In this document: piece after piece, positions 1 through 7,048 of the stretch
Numbering within the stretch: position 1 is the stretch's first letter
How the letters are laid out: each line of letters opens with the position of its first letter
DNA from: Bacilli bacterium
GTDB taxonomy: Bacteria; Bacillota_I; Bacilli_A; RFN20; CAG-826
Assembly: GCA_017447305.1 (NCBI GenBank)
Contig: JAFSNY010000067.1
Coordinates: 1-50,490, forward strand
Direction: 5' to 3'
Length of the DNA: 50,490 nucleotides
Notes under the pieces: generated by a model
What the model saw: the letters and a program-made list of their open reading frames with translations, nothing else
What the model was told of the DNA's origin: nothing
Database searches by the model: none
Translations under genes and position numbers: made by a program

Positions 1-29
1 GAAGGAATGAGAATGATTCTTAATCCTTC
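1..29. terminator. Possible terminator hairpin at the window edge
   Basis: GAAGGA at 1-6 pairs with TCCTTC at 24-29, and AGAAT/ATTCT pair inside. The downstream sequence is AT-rich (TAATTAAATAA) but has no clean T-run. It probably ends a gene lying before the window, but the upstream context is missing. Confidence 0.3.
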
Positions 30-42
30 TAATTAAATAACT

Positions 43-200
43 ATAAACAAGTTGTTTGTCTTGATATAAAACAAACTTAACCGAGGGACTCTCGGGGATG
101 GCCCATTGATACTGAAATCACTAGATTTCTTGAGTGGGAAGCCTCCATCTTCTATAAGTGGGGAGGAAGTCACGTCTAATTCAAACTTATTTATTTTTTT
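43..200 (+). ncRNA. Structured RNA, possibly 6S-like
   Basis: This stretch folds on paper as a long rod. ATAAACAAGTT (43-53) pairs with AACTTATTTAT (184-194) to close it. GGGATGG (95-101) pairs with CCATCTT (145-151), CCCA (103-106) with TGGG (135-138), and GAAATC/GATTTC (114-119/124-129) form the tip. Small local hairpins are possible in the two side strands (CCGAG/CTCGG at 81-94, and CCTCC/GGAGG at 142-165, which competes with the rod). A T-run at 190-200 could end it. A closed rod with a large central bubble of about 150-180 nt resembles 6S RNA, but no sequence signature proves this, and it could instead be a leader for the small ORFs after it. Confidence 0.4.
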
Positions 201-220
201 AAGAAAGGAGGTGATTAATT

Positions 221-277
221 ATGCCAATGAATGACGGTCTTTTGAAAGAAGATGAAGTTATTTATTCGTCATATTAA
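221..277 (+). CDS. 18-residue ORF behind a near-perfect Shine-Dalgarno
   Basis: The ATG follows AGAAAGGAGGTGAT (203-216), which is complementary to essentially the whole 3' end of Bacillus-type 16S rRNA, at a good distance. The reading frame gives MPMNDGLLKEDEVIYSSY and then a stop. It overlaps the start of the 66-residue ORF at 252, which lies in the +1 frame. It could be a leader peptide that feeds ribosomes into that ORF, or the two could be one gene broken by a frameshift. No function is recognised. Confidence 0.35.
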   Translation: MPMNDGLLKEDEVIYSSY

Positions 278-452
278 GAAGCGTGGTTTTGATTTCTATG
301 ATCATTTGCATATTGGGCCGTTTTTGTCTTGGCCTGATGCGCGTTACGTTAATCGCGAGATTACGTATGAAAGAAAGCGGAATCGTATTGTTGGGTATTG
401 GCCGAATTTACGGGCGGACATGGAGTACATGTCAAAGAGATATAATTACTAA
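252..452 (+). CDS. 66-residue basic hypothetical protein
   Basis: The ORF encodes a basic, aromatic-rich 66-residue protein starting MKLFIRHIKKRGFDF, with no signal peptide or membrane segment. I do not recognise a family. It has no Shine-Dalgarno of its own; the strong one at 203-216 serves the ATG at 221 in another frame. Joining the two frames near 252 would give a single protein of about 78 residues, so this may be a frameshifted gene or a coupled pair. Codon choice (CGG, CCG, CGC) looks less typical than in the neighbours, which prefer AGA and CGT for arginine. Confidence 0.35.
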   Translation: MKLFIRHIKKRGFDFYDHLHIGPFLSWPDARYVNREITYERKRNRIVGYWPNLRADMEYMSKRYNY

Positions 453-484
453 ATTCAGAAAATGAAAGAAGGCACCTATTTAAT

Positions 485-531
485 GCCGTTGGTTAGGCAA
501 TGTTTGAGTCATTCCTTGTTGGTGACCAAAC
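485..531 (+). repeat. Inverted degenerate copy of the tRNA-Arg 3' half
   Basis: Read on the plus strand this resembles the 3' half of the minus-strand tRNA-Arg(TCT) at 565-641, from the 3' side of the anticodon stem through the T arm and CCA into the flanking AAAC. Shared blocks include GGTTAGGC, GAGTC, CCTTGT, GGTG and CCAAAC. The T loop is TTTGAGT against TTCGAGT, and the T stem is rewritten as AATG/CATT, still paired. It has no D arm or acceptor 5' strand, so it is not a functional tRNA. The copy and the tRNA form a large imperfect inverted repeat around the terminator at 532-552. Confidence 0.6.
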
Positions 532-552
532 AAAAACCACTCATAGAGTGGT
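532..552 (-). terminator. Terminator of tRNA-Arg
   Basis: On the minus strand, just past the tRNA CCA end, a perfect 7-bp stem ACCACTC/GAGTGGT (536-542/546-552) with a 3-nt loop is followed by TTTTT. Confidence 0.75.
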
Positions 553-564
553 AATTGATTTGTT

Positions 565-641
565 TGGCACCGACAAGGCGACTCGAACGCCTAACCTACG
601 GCTTAGAAGGCAGTTGCTCTATCCTGTTGAGCTATGTCGGC
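565..641 (-). tRNA. tRNA-Arg (anticodon TCT)
   Basis: The minus strand reads as a full cloverleaf: acceptor GCCGACA with TGTCGGT (ending in a G-U pair), D arm GCTC/GAGC, anticodon loop CTTCTAA, T stem AGGCG/CGCCT with loop TTCGAGT, discriminator G and an encoded CCA. The anticodon TCT reads AGA, the commonest arginine codon in this window. The anticodon stem ACTGC/GCCGT has a T-C mismatch in its middle pair (29-41). A terminator follows at 532-552. The gene faces a degenerate inverted copy of its own 3' half. Confidence 0.93.
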
Positions 642-793
642 ATTTGGGGTTGGCTTTTTGCCTTTATTAAATATACTTACTTTCTCACTCATTTTCAATA
701 GATTATTTATTTACCTATTTGTTTACTTAAAAATTGTTAATTTTTTTCATCAAGTAAGATATATTGAATAAAGGAAAGATAAGGCTCCAATCT

Positions 794-2155
794 ATGAAAA
801 GAAAAACGTTGTTACTATTAATTCCTTTTATGCTTTTATCATCCTGCTCGAAAGGAAATAACAAAAGCGAAGAATCCAGTATTATCGAAGAGCCAACGAA
901 GGTCAATGTTTCTTTGGAAGCAATGCTTCTTGAAACGAATAAAACAAAATACGATATCGAATTCGAATACAGAGATTCTTTCTTTAATGAAGACTCATCT
1001 AAATTTAATAGTGGTCTAGCAATGGTCTCTTTTGGTTTTTCTTTGGGCGTATGTCTTAATAAGTTGACCGCGGATGATATCTTAACACAGTGCGGCTTCC
1101 ATGATATCGAAGATTATGACACATTATCATCAAATAATCCTGATGGAATCGGATATGTTTTCGCGATGAAAGAAATTGATAATAGGACGCTTATCAATGT
1201 TGACATTCGTGGATCTGGATATGAACTTGAATGGTCGGATAACTTCAATGTTGGAAAAGAAGGCAACCATAATGGATTCCAAAACGCTGCCGATACTGTA
1301 TTGAGTTCTTTAAAGAGATACATAACTAGTAGGAATGTTTCTAATTATAAATTATGGATTCAAGGTTATTCTCGTGGAGGAGCGGTTTCTAATCTTATCG
1401 CCAACAACATTTTTAATGATGAAAGCTTGGATATTTTAGAAAAAGATATCTATGTCTACACATTTGAAGCACCTCGTGGAATCCTTTTAGATCAAATTAG
1501 TGAGCATAAAGGTGTTCATAATATTGTGAATAGTGCGGATATTGTCGCCTCAATTCTTCCTGATGAATATGGGTTAGGACGTATTGGGGAAGATATTGAC
1601 ATCTTTGATAATAATTACGTTGAATTAGTTAAAGCGTATGATCCATCTATCTCCTATAGTAGTTATGCTGGTTCTAGCAGCGATACAATAAAAGATTTCA
1701 AAGATCGAGTTTTGAATGGACTTTTACGTGTTCCAGAAGAAGGAACAGAAGAAGCTAATTATTCTATCAATAACCGAGATAGCTATGTCGATAACATGCA
1801 AGCAACATTCATGTATCTATTTAAATTATTCTTCTCCCTGAAGAAATCGACTCTGAATAAAATTGTTGAAAGACTAAAATCAATGACCAACGAAGAGTAT
1901 CAATCATTACTCGCTAAAGATCGAGCTTTTAGTATCCTTAATCCTTATATAAAAGAAGATGGGGTCGAATATAATGGTAACGAGTTCAAATATCATTTAA
2001 ATAAGGTTGTCGCATTTATTCCATACCGCTGCACCGATTTGGTTTATCAACTTATTAGTCCAACAACTAGACCAAACCTCATCACTCTTATCAGCATGCA
2101 TTTACCAATCGTAAACTATGTTTTATTAAGGAATTATCTTTCCACTTTAAAATAA
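794..2155 (+). CDS. Lipoprotein with a lipase-type alpha/beta-hydrolase motif
   Basis: The 453-residue protein starts with a lipoprotein signal peptide, MKRKTLLLLIPFMLLSSC, so it is probably anchored to the outside of the membrane by the Cys at position 18. A serine-hydrolase elbow GYSRGG (Ser about 193) followed by a helix AVSNLIAN is typical of lipase class 3 and Mbeg1-like (DUF2974) proteins; the later NSADIV..ILPDEYG segment would carry the acid residue. Substrate is unknown; lipid or ester hydrolysis is inferred from the fold only. The ATG at 794 is chosen over a TTG at 764 because it begins a standard signal peptide. The gene stands alone, followed by a leader RNA for the next operon. 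Confidence 0.7.
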   Translation: MKRKTLLLLIPFMLLSSCSKGNNKSEESSIIEEPTKVNVSLEAMLLETNKTKYDIEFEYRDSFFNEDSSKFNSGLAMVSFGFSLGVCLNKLTADDILTQCGFHDIEDYDTLSSNNPDGIGYVFAMKEIDNRTLINVDIRGSGYELEWSDNFNVGKEGNHNGFQNAADTVLSSLKRYITSRNVSNYKLWIQGYSRGGAVSNLIANNIFNDESLDILEKDIYVYTFEAPRGILLDQISEHKGVHNIVNSADIVASILPDEYGLGRIGEDIDIFDNNYVELVKAYDPSISYSSYAGSSSDTIKDFKDRVLNGLLRVPEEGTEEANYSINNRDSYVDNMQATFMYLFKLFFSLKKSTLNKIVERLKSMTNEEYQSLLAKDRAFSILNPYIKEDGVEYNGNEFKYHLNKVVAFIPYRCTDLVYQLISPTTRPNLITLISMHLPIVNYVLLRNYLSTLK

Positions 2156-2202
2156 ATATTGTAAGAAGAAGAAAACTAGAGTAGATTTTATTTATAAATT
2201 AT

Positions 2203-2359
2203 GAAGAACTTTAACGCTTTTTACTTTTATTACTATTATTTCAACTTAGGTGATTAGGTCTAAGCGTTTTTGCTGTTAGGCTAATCACAAAAGCACCTAA
2301 CAGTAAAAGTAAAACTTCATTTGAAATTCTGTTTGGTGCAAAAAGCGTCAAACTTTTTT
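2203..2359 (+). promoter_or_regulatory. Structured leader RNA of the ABC uptake operon, unassigned class
   Basis: TTTAACGCTTTTT (2210-2222) pairs with AAAAAGCGTCAAA (2340-2352), one mismatch, and can extend into a T-run (2354-2359), as a terminator would. TTTTACTTTTA (2219-2229) pairs perfectly with TAAAAGTAAAA (2304-2314) and overlaps the first stem. Inside, GTGATTAG (2250-2257) pairs with CTAATCAC (2281-2288), TTAGGTG (2246-2252) with CACCTAA (2294-2300), and CTGTTAGG (2273-2280) with CCTAACAG (2296-2303); these compete. Such competing stems before a Shine-Dalgarno (GGAGG, 2367-2371) are typical of riboswitch or attenuator control. I cannot match it to a known class. Confidence 0.6.
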
Positions 2360-2378
2360 CTATTAAGGAGGTCAAAAT

Positions 2379-3401
2379 ATGAAAAAGTTCTTAAGAATGA
2401 TTCCACTTACCTGCATGATGGCGTTAAGCGCATGCGCTGGAGTGGTCGATCACGCGATTATCGACACGGAAAAATCAACATTTGAAGTTGGCATTCTTCA
2501 AATTATTACTCACGATGCATTAGACGCCTCTCAAAAAGGATTTGTTGACGCAATTAAGAGTAGCACCTTATTAAGCGAGAAAAATGTCAATTTCACCATT
2601 GAAAACGCTGAAGGTGATGAAACATCTCAAGCAAGTATGGCGAAATCACTCGTCATTAAATGCGATTTACTATTAGGCATTTCTACCGGATCCAGCATTG
2701 CATTAAAAAATGCTCGTGATGAAGCAGGAAAGAAACAGCCGCTTTTATTCACCGCAGTGACCGATCCAGTTGATGCTAAATTAATGAAGAAAATGACTAA
2801 TCACGATGGAAGTGTCACTGGAACAAGTGATGATAATCCTGTCGAAGCGCAAATTGATTTAATTAAAAAATGCTTCCCAAATAAAGAAGCTAAAGATATT
2901 AAATTAGGTATTTTATATACCTCTAGTGAACCAAATTCCGAAGTTCAAGCCAAACGTGCGGAAAAAGAAGCTAAAAAAGAAGGAATTGGCACTGTTAAGA
3001 AGATGACATGTAACGATTCATCGGATATCAAGAGTGTTTGCAATAATCTCGCTCATAGCGTTGATGTCCTTTATATCCCAACAGACAATAACATTGCCGC
3101 TCATATGGACAGCGTTAAATCTGTGACCGATGAATACCACACTTTATGCATCGTCGGCGAAGAAAACATGTTAAAGAATGGTGGACATATCACATATAGT
3201 GTTTCTTACCCATTACTTGGAAAGAGAACTGGAGAAATGGCCGCTGATATTTTAAGCGGAAATAAACTTACTGAAAAAATTGACGCTGAAAAGATGGTGG
3301 ACGATCAATATTTATCGAAAGTTTTCAGTTCATCAAACCTTGCTGCTTCTGGAATTAACCTTCCATCTGGATTAACTGATGGATTTACCGATTTAGGATA
3401 A
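2379..3401 (+). CDS. ABC transporter substrate-binding lipoprotein (PF04392-like)
   Basis: The 340-residue protein opens with a lipoprotein signal peptide ending LSAC (Cys 19), so it should be tethered outside the membrane. The two-lobed fold of the ABC_sub_bind (TrpX-like) family is suggested by GILQIITHDALDASQKGF near the start, LLLGISTGSSIAL, PLLFTAVTDPVDAKL and, near the end, YPLLGKRTGEMAADIL. Family members deliver amino acids (tryptophan in streptococcal TrpXYZ) or other small solutes; the ligand here cannot be read from sequence. It is first in an operon with a permease 3 nt downstream and an ATPase after that. A structured leader RNA precedes it, and the Shine-Dalgarno is AAGGAGG. Confidence 0.85.
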   Translation: MKKFLRMIPLTCMMALSACAGVVDHAIIDTEKSTFEVGILQIITHDALDASQKGFVDAIKSSTLLSEKNVNFTIENAEGDETSQASMAKSLVIKCDLLLGISTGSSIALKNARDEAGKKQPLLFTAVTDPVDAKLMKKMTNHDGSVTGTSDDNPVEAQIDLIKKCFPNKEAKDIKLGILYTSSEPNSEVQAKRAEKEAKKEGIGTVKKMTCNDSSDIKSVCNNLAHSVDVLYIPTDNNIAAHMDSVKSVTDEYHTLCIVGEENMLKNGGHITYSVSYPLLGKRTGEMAADILSGNKLTEKIDAEKMVDDQYLSKVFSSSNLAASGINLPSGLTDGFTDLG

Positions 3402-3404
3402 TAT

Positions 3405-4337
3405 ATGCCTTACATAATTAGTGTTATTTTAAACATATTAACATCAGGTCTTCCTTGCTGTTTGTTAGCGTTAGGTATCTTTATTACCTATCGCTTACTC
3501 GACTTTGCGGATTTAACTGCAGAAGGAAGTTTTCTCATTGGAGCGAGCCTCGCTATTGCTTTAATTAAAGTCGGAGTTAATCCTTATGTCGCCACTTTAA
3601 TTGCCACATTAGGTGGAAGCATATGCGGTTATTTAACTTCAGTTTTCTATACAAAACTAAAGATTCCTAAACTCCTATCTGGAATTATCACGATGACGAT
3701 GACCACATCACTCGCGCTCCTCATCTTAGGTATAACCAAAGGTGGGACCTTCTTCACGAACAATGTTGCATTAAGCTCATCTGATCCAACTATTTATTCT
3801 ATCTTTTATTTTAATGCGACGACCCTTCGTCCTCTCATTAAAACTATCATTATGCTCGTCATTGTGATGATTGTCTTCGTCATTATCTATTTCTTCTTTG
3901 GAACAGAATACGGAATGGCCATCAGAGCGACAGGCATGAATGAGAAGATGGGAAAAGCTCAAGGAATTAACACCGAAAGAGCCTCGGTCATTGCCTTGAC
4001 ATTATCGAATACGTTAATCGCTCTTGCGGGAGCGATGTACGCCCAGGATTTAAAGAGTTGTGATATCAAGATATCATCTGGCTTCTTAGTCATTGGACTA
4101 GCCTCCATCTTGATTGGTGAAGCAATCTTTGGTAATCGATCCTTTAAGAACCGCTTAATCTCGATCGCCCTTGGATCAATCGTTTACTTTGTCATCGTTA
4201 ACGTTGCGATTGAACTTGGCTTCCCAAGCGAATTAAAGAATTTATTATACGCAATCTTAATTGTCATCGCCTTGATGCTAGGACTAATTAAGAGTTTAAA
4301 GAAAAGGAAGGTGATTAAATATGCTCAAGCTAGTTAA
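3405..4337 (+). CDS. ABC transporter permease (branched-chain-type, PF02653)
   Basis: This 310-residue integral membrane protein has about eight to nine hydrophobic segments and the layout of the BPD_transp_2 family, which usually partners PF04392 binding proteins. The segment GMAIRATGMNEKMGKAQGIN (about 170-190) matches the cytoplasmic coupling loop (consensus G.A.RA.G.N...A...GI) that docks the ATPase. The gene starts 3 nt after the binding protein and overlaps the ATPase gene by 17 nt, so the three are cotranscribed. It forms the membrane channel of the importer. Confidence 0.88.
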   Translation: MPYIISVILNILTSGLPCCLLALGIFITYRLLDFADLTAEGSFLIGASLAIALIKVGVNPYVATLIATLGGSICGYLTSVFYTKLKIPKLLSGIITMTMTTSLALLILGITKGGTFFTNNVALSSSDPTIYSIFYFNATTLRPLIKTIIMLVIVMIVFVIIYFFFGTEYGMAIRATGMNEKMGKAQGINTERASVIALTLSNTLIALAGAMYAQDLKSCDIKISSGFLVIGLASILIGEAIFGNRSFKNRLISIALGSIVYFVIVNVAIELGFPSELKNLLYAILIVIALMLGLIKSLKKRKVIKYAQAS

Positions 4338-5091
4338 TATCACCAAATCCTTCAACCTCACTGGTAATAAAGAAGATAATAGAGTCGCTCTTGACCATAT
4401 CAATCTAGAAATTAATGATGGAGATTTTGTGACCGTCATCGGCTCAAATGGAAGCGGGAAAACGACCTCACTTAACATTATCGCAGGAACATTCATGCCT
4501 GATGAAGGAGATATCATCCTGGATGATAAATCAATCACCAAACTCAAAGAATATCAAAGAGCAAAATACTTTGGACGCGTTTTCCAAGACCCAATGCTTG
4601 GGACAGCGGGAGACATGTCAATCATCGAAAATTTAGAAGTTGCCTCTTTAAGAGGACAGACGCATTCTCCAATTAAATGGGGATTTAAAAAATCTCATCG
4701 AGAACATTTCATTAACGAATTAAAAAGATTCGATTTAGGGCTTGAAGATCGCCTCAACCAAAAAGTTGGTGTTTTATCTGGCGGTCAAAGACAAGCCTTA
4801 ACTCTTTTAATGGCGACCCTAGCGAAGCCAAAAGTTCTTCTTTTAGATGAACATACCGCTGCACTAGATCCTAAAACTGCGAATAAGGTTTTAGAATTAA
4901 CGGAAAGAATCGTCACCGAAGAAAAATTAACAACAATAATGATTACTCATAACATGAAAGACGCTCTTAAATACGGAAATCGTCTCATCATGTATCATCA
5001 AGGCCATATCGTCCTTGATGTAAAAGGAGAAGAGAAAGCTAAACTTACAGTTGAAGATTTATTAAAATTATTCGACGATGTCTCAATCTGA
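4321..5091 (+). CDS. ABC transporter ATP-binding protein
   Basis: This 256-residue ATPase has all nucleotide-binding motifs: Walker A GSNGSGKT (about 41-48), Q-loop RVFQDP, signature LSGGQRQ, Walker B VLLLDE with the catalytic Glu, D-loop ALDP, and H-loop MITHNM. It powers the importer encoded by the two genes before it. The start overlaps the permease by 17 nt, with AAGGAAGGTGATT inside the permease as Shine-Dalgarno. The gene ends in TGA, showing that TGA is a stop codon in this organism. No strong terminator follows; a palindrome at 5096-5113 lies just after. Confidence 0.92.
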   Translation: MLKLVNITKSFNLTGNKEDNRVALDHINLEINDGDFVTVIGSNGSGKTTSLNIIAGTFMPDEGDIILDDKSITKLKEYQRAKYFGRVFQDPMLGTAGDMSIIENLEVASLRGQTHSPIKWGFKKSHREHFINELKRFDLGLEDRLNQKVGVLSGGQRQALTLLMATLAKPKVLLLDEHTAALDPKTANKVLELTERIVTEEKLTTIMITHNMKDALKYGNRLIMYHQGHIVLDVKGEEKAKLTVEDLLKLFDDVSI

Positions 5092-5095
5092 TAAG

Positions 5096-5131
5096 TTTCT
5101 TATTTGTAAGAAAGTGTAATTCATATAAAAT
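5096..5131 (+). promoter_or_regulatory. Palindromic operator and candidate promoter of uvrX-like gene
   Basis: TTTCTTA-TTTG-TAAGAAA (5096-5113) is a perfect inverted repeat. A candidate -35 TTGTAA (5104-5109), inside it, lies 16 bp before a -10 TAAAAT (5126-5131). A repressor bound here would block the polymerase. It does not resemble the Bacillus LexA box (CGAAC-N4-GTTCG). Confidence 0.4.
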
Positions 5132-5141
5132 GAATCTACAC

Positions 5142-6629
5142 ATGAATAAAACTTACATCGCGATTGATTTAAAATCATTTTACGCATCTGTTGAATGCGT
5201 GGAAAGAAAACTTAATCCGCTGACAACTAACCTCGTTGTCGCGGATATTTCAAGAACGGAAAAAACCATCTGTCTTGCCGTATCACCATCCCTTAAACAA
5301 TATGGGATTCCTGGTCGCGCAAGACTTTTTGAAGTTAATGAAACATTAAGAAAAATCAACGCGGAAAGAAGAAAAAAGGCTCCTCGACATATCTTTACTG
5401 GGAAAAGCTATAACGATATCGAACTAAAGAAAAATCCTAAGCTTGAGTTAGATATGATTATCGCTACCCCTCAGATGAGTCATTATCTTAAGAAAAGCGC
5501 GGAAATATATGGAATATATCTTAAATATGTTTCAAGCGAAGATATCCATGTCTATTCCGTTGACGAAGTGTTCATCGATATCACCGATTATCTTGGAACT
5601 TATCAAAAAAGCGCGCATGAAATCGCAAAAATGATGATTAAAGAGATCCTTTCTCAAACTGGAATAACCGCAACAGCAGGGATAGGAACAAACCTTTATC
5701 TAGCGAAAGTTGCGATGGATATTGTCGCTAAACACATTCCAGAAGATGAGGATGGGGTGAGAATTGCCGAACTCGATGAGATGAAATATCGTAAGGAACT
5801 ATGGAATCATCAGCCCTTAAAAGATTTTTGGAGAGTCGGACACGGATACATTAATCGGTTAGCGAAATATAATATTCACACGATGGGAGATATCGCTCTT
5901 CAATCAGTAAAAGATGAAGATCTTCTTTATAAAGAATTTGGCGTTAACGCTGAACTTTTAATCGATCATGCCTGGGGATATGAACCATGCACGATGAAAG
6001 ATATCAAATCATATGTCCCTGATAATAATTCTTTATCAATCGGACAAGTCTTATCAGAACCATATAACTATGAAAAAGGAAAACTCATCGTCAAAGAAAT
6101 GGCGGAGCTCCTTTCATTAGATTTAGTAAAGAAACATTTGATGACCGATCAAATCGCTTTAGCGATTGGATATGACAAAGTAGATTTAGATGATTATCAA
6201 GGTGAATTAAAAGAAGATTACATCGGAAGGATGATGCCTAAAGGCGCGCATTCATCGATAAATCTATTAAAGTGGACTTCTTCAACAAAACTAATAAGAG
6301 AAAGTATCGCTAAACTATACGATAAAATTATGAATAAAGGAATGCATCTTAGAAGATGTTTCGTCGTTGCAACGCATGTCATCAACGAAAATCTCATCAA
6401 AGATGAAAGTAAGGAATTCGAGCAGCTTAATCTCTTCATGGATTATGAAGTGAGCCAAGAAATCGCTAAAGAGAATAGTGGAAAGGAAATCGAAGAAAGA
6501 AACCTTCAAGAAACGATCCTTAAAATCCAAGAAAAATATGGGAAAAACTCCCTCATCAAAGGGATGAACAAAGAGGAAGGAGGGACAACCATCGAAAGAA
6601 ATAAACAAATCGGTGGCCATAAAGCGTAA
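5142..6629 (+). CDS. Y-family DNA polymerase, UvrX/UmuC-like
   Basis: This 495-residue protein is a translesion polymerase of the UmuC/ImpB type. The N-terminal palm has YIAIDLKSFYASVE, with the first metal-binding Asp and the steric-gate region, and the second catalytic pair is in VYSVDEVFID (about 145-155). A helix-hairpin-helix region (FWRVGHGYINRLAKYNIHTMGDIA) and a little-finger domain follow. It is about 90 residues longer than DinB. The ATG at 5130 would overlap the -10 box, so 5142 (MNKTYIAID) is preferred; neither has a Shine-Dalgarno. It overlaps the YolD-like gene by 1 nt, the pairing known for Bacillus UvrX/YolD and YqjW/YqjX. It probably allows replication past DNA damage. Confidence 0.88.
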   Translation: MNKTYIAIDLKSFYASVECVERKLNPLTTNLVVADISRTEKTICLAVSPSLKQYGIPGRARLFEVNETLRKINAERRKKAPRHIFTGKSYNDIELKKNPKLELDMIIATPQMSHYLKKSAEIYGIYLKYVSSEDIHVYSVDEVFIDITDYLGTYQKSAHEIAKMMIKEILSQTGITATAGIGTNLYLAKVAMDIVAKHIPEDEDGVRIAELDEMKYRKELWNHQPLKDFWRVGHGYINRLAKYNIHTMGDIALQSVKDEDLLYKEFGVNAELLIDHAWGYEPCTMKDIKSYVPDNNSLSIGQVLSEPYNYEKGKLIVKEMAELLSLDLVKKHLMTDQIALAIGYDKVDLDDYQGELKEDYIGRMMPKGAHSSINLLKWTSSTKLIRESIAKLYDKIMNKGMHLRRCFVVATHVINENLIKDESKEFEQLNLFMDYEVSQEIAKENSGKEIEERNLQETILKIQEKYGKNSLIKGMNKEEGGTTIERNKQIGGHKA

Positions 6630-7048
6630 TGTCTAAATACGATGAAATAATTAATCTTCCCCATCATCAGTCCCTTAATCATAAGAAGATGAGTAACCTT
6701 GATCGAGCCGCGCAGTTTGCGCCTTTTGCAGCGTTGAATGGCTATAGCGCTCTCATCCGCGAGATGGCGAGAATAACACAACAAAAAATTACCTTAAGTC
6801 ACGACAAGGTTGAGGATATCAATAAAAAACTATCCTTTCTTAAGGAACATCTTAAGGAAAAGATAGAAGTGGAACTTATCTATTTTAAAAAAGATGAGAA
6901 GAAAGAAGGCGGAGAATATCTTTTGGAAAAAGGATATCTTTCCGTCATTGACGAATATCATAGATATATTCGAATTAACACTCTATATATCAAATTTAGT
7001 GATATCTACTCCATCGAAGGAGATATCTTTAATCATTATTTTGAATAA
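6629..7048 (+). CDS. YolD-like protein, partner of the Y-family polymerase
   Basis: The 139-residue protein starts YDEIINLPHHQSLNHKKMSN and has DRAAQFAPFAALNGY, the hallmark of the YolD-like family (PF08863). In Bacillus such proteins sit directly beside UvrX-type polymerases and are thought to act like UmuD as accessory factors; the mechanism is not established. The middle has a charged helix (residues about 55-85) and the C-terminal half has a small beta-rich section. Stop and start overlap with the polymerase gene (TAATG), so they are translated together. Its stop codon abuts the stop of the convergent alcohol dehydrogenase with no base between. Confidence 0.85.
   Translation: MSKYDEIINLPHHQSLNHKKMSNLDRAAQFAPFAALNGYSALIREMARITQQKITLSHDKVEDINKKLSFLKEHLKEKIEVELIYFKKDEKKEGGEYLLEKGYLSVIDEYHRYIRINTLYIKFSDIYSIEGDIFNHYFE

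Noticed and set aside
283-465. A 60-codon ORF overlapping the 66-codon ORF
   Set aside because: It has no ribosome site and lies in a third frame of the same region; the frame at 252 has a better composition.
2203-2359. T-box or tryptophan leader before the ABC operon
   Set aside because: No GGTGGTACCGCG-type T-box sequence and no run of Trp codons could be found.
5092-5142. LexA (SOS) box before the uvrX-like gene
   Set aside because: No CGAAC-N4-GTTCG or close variant is present; the palindrome there has a different sequence. The same holds for dinB.
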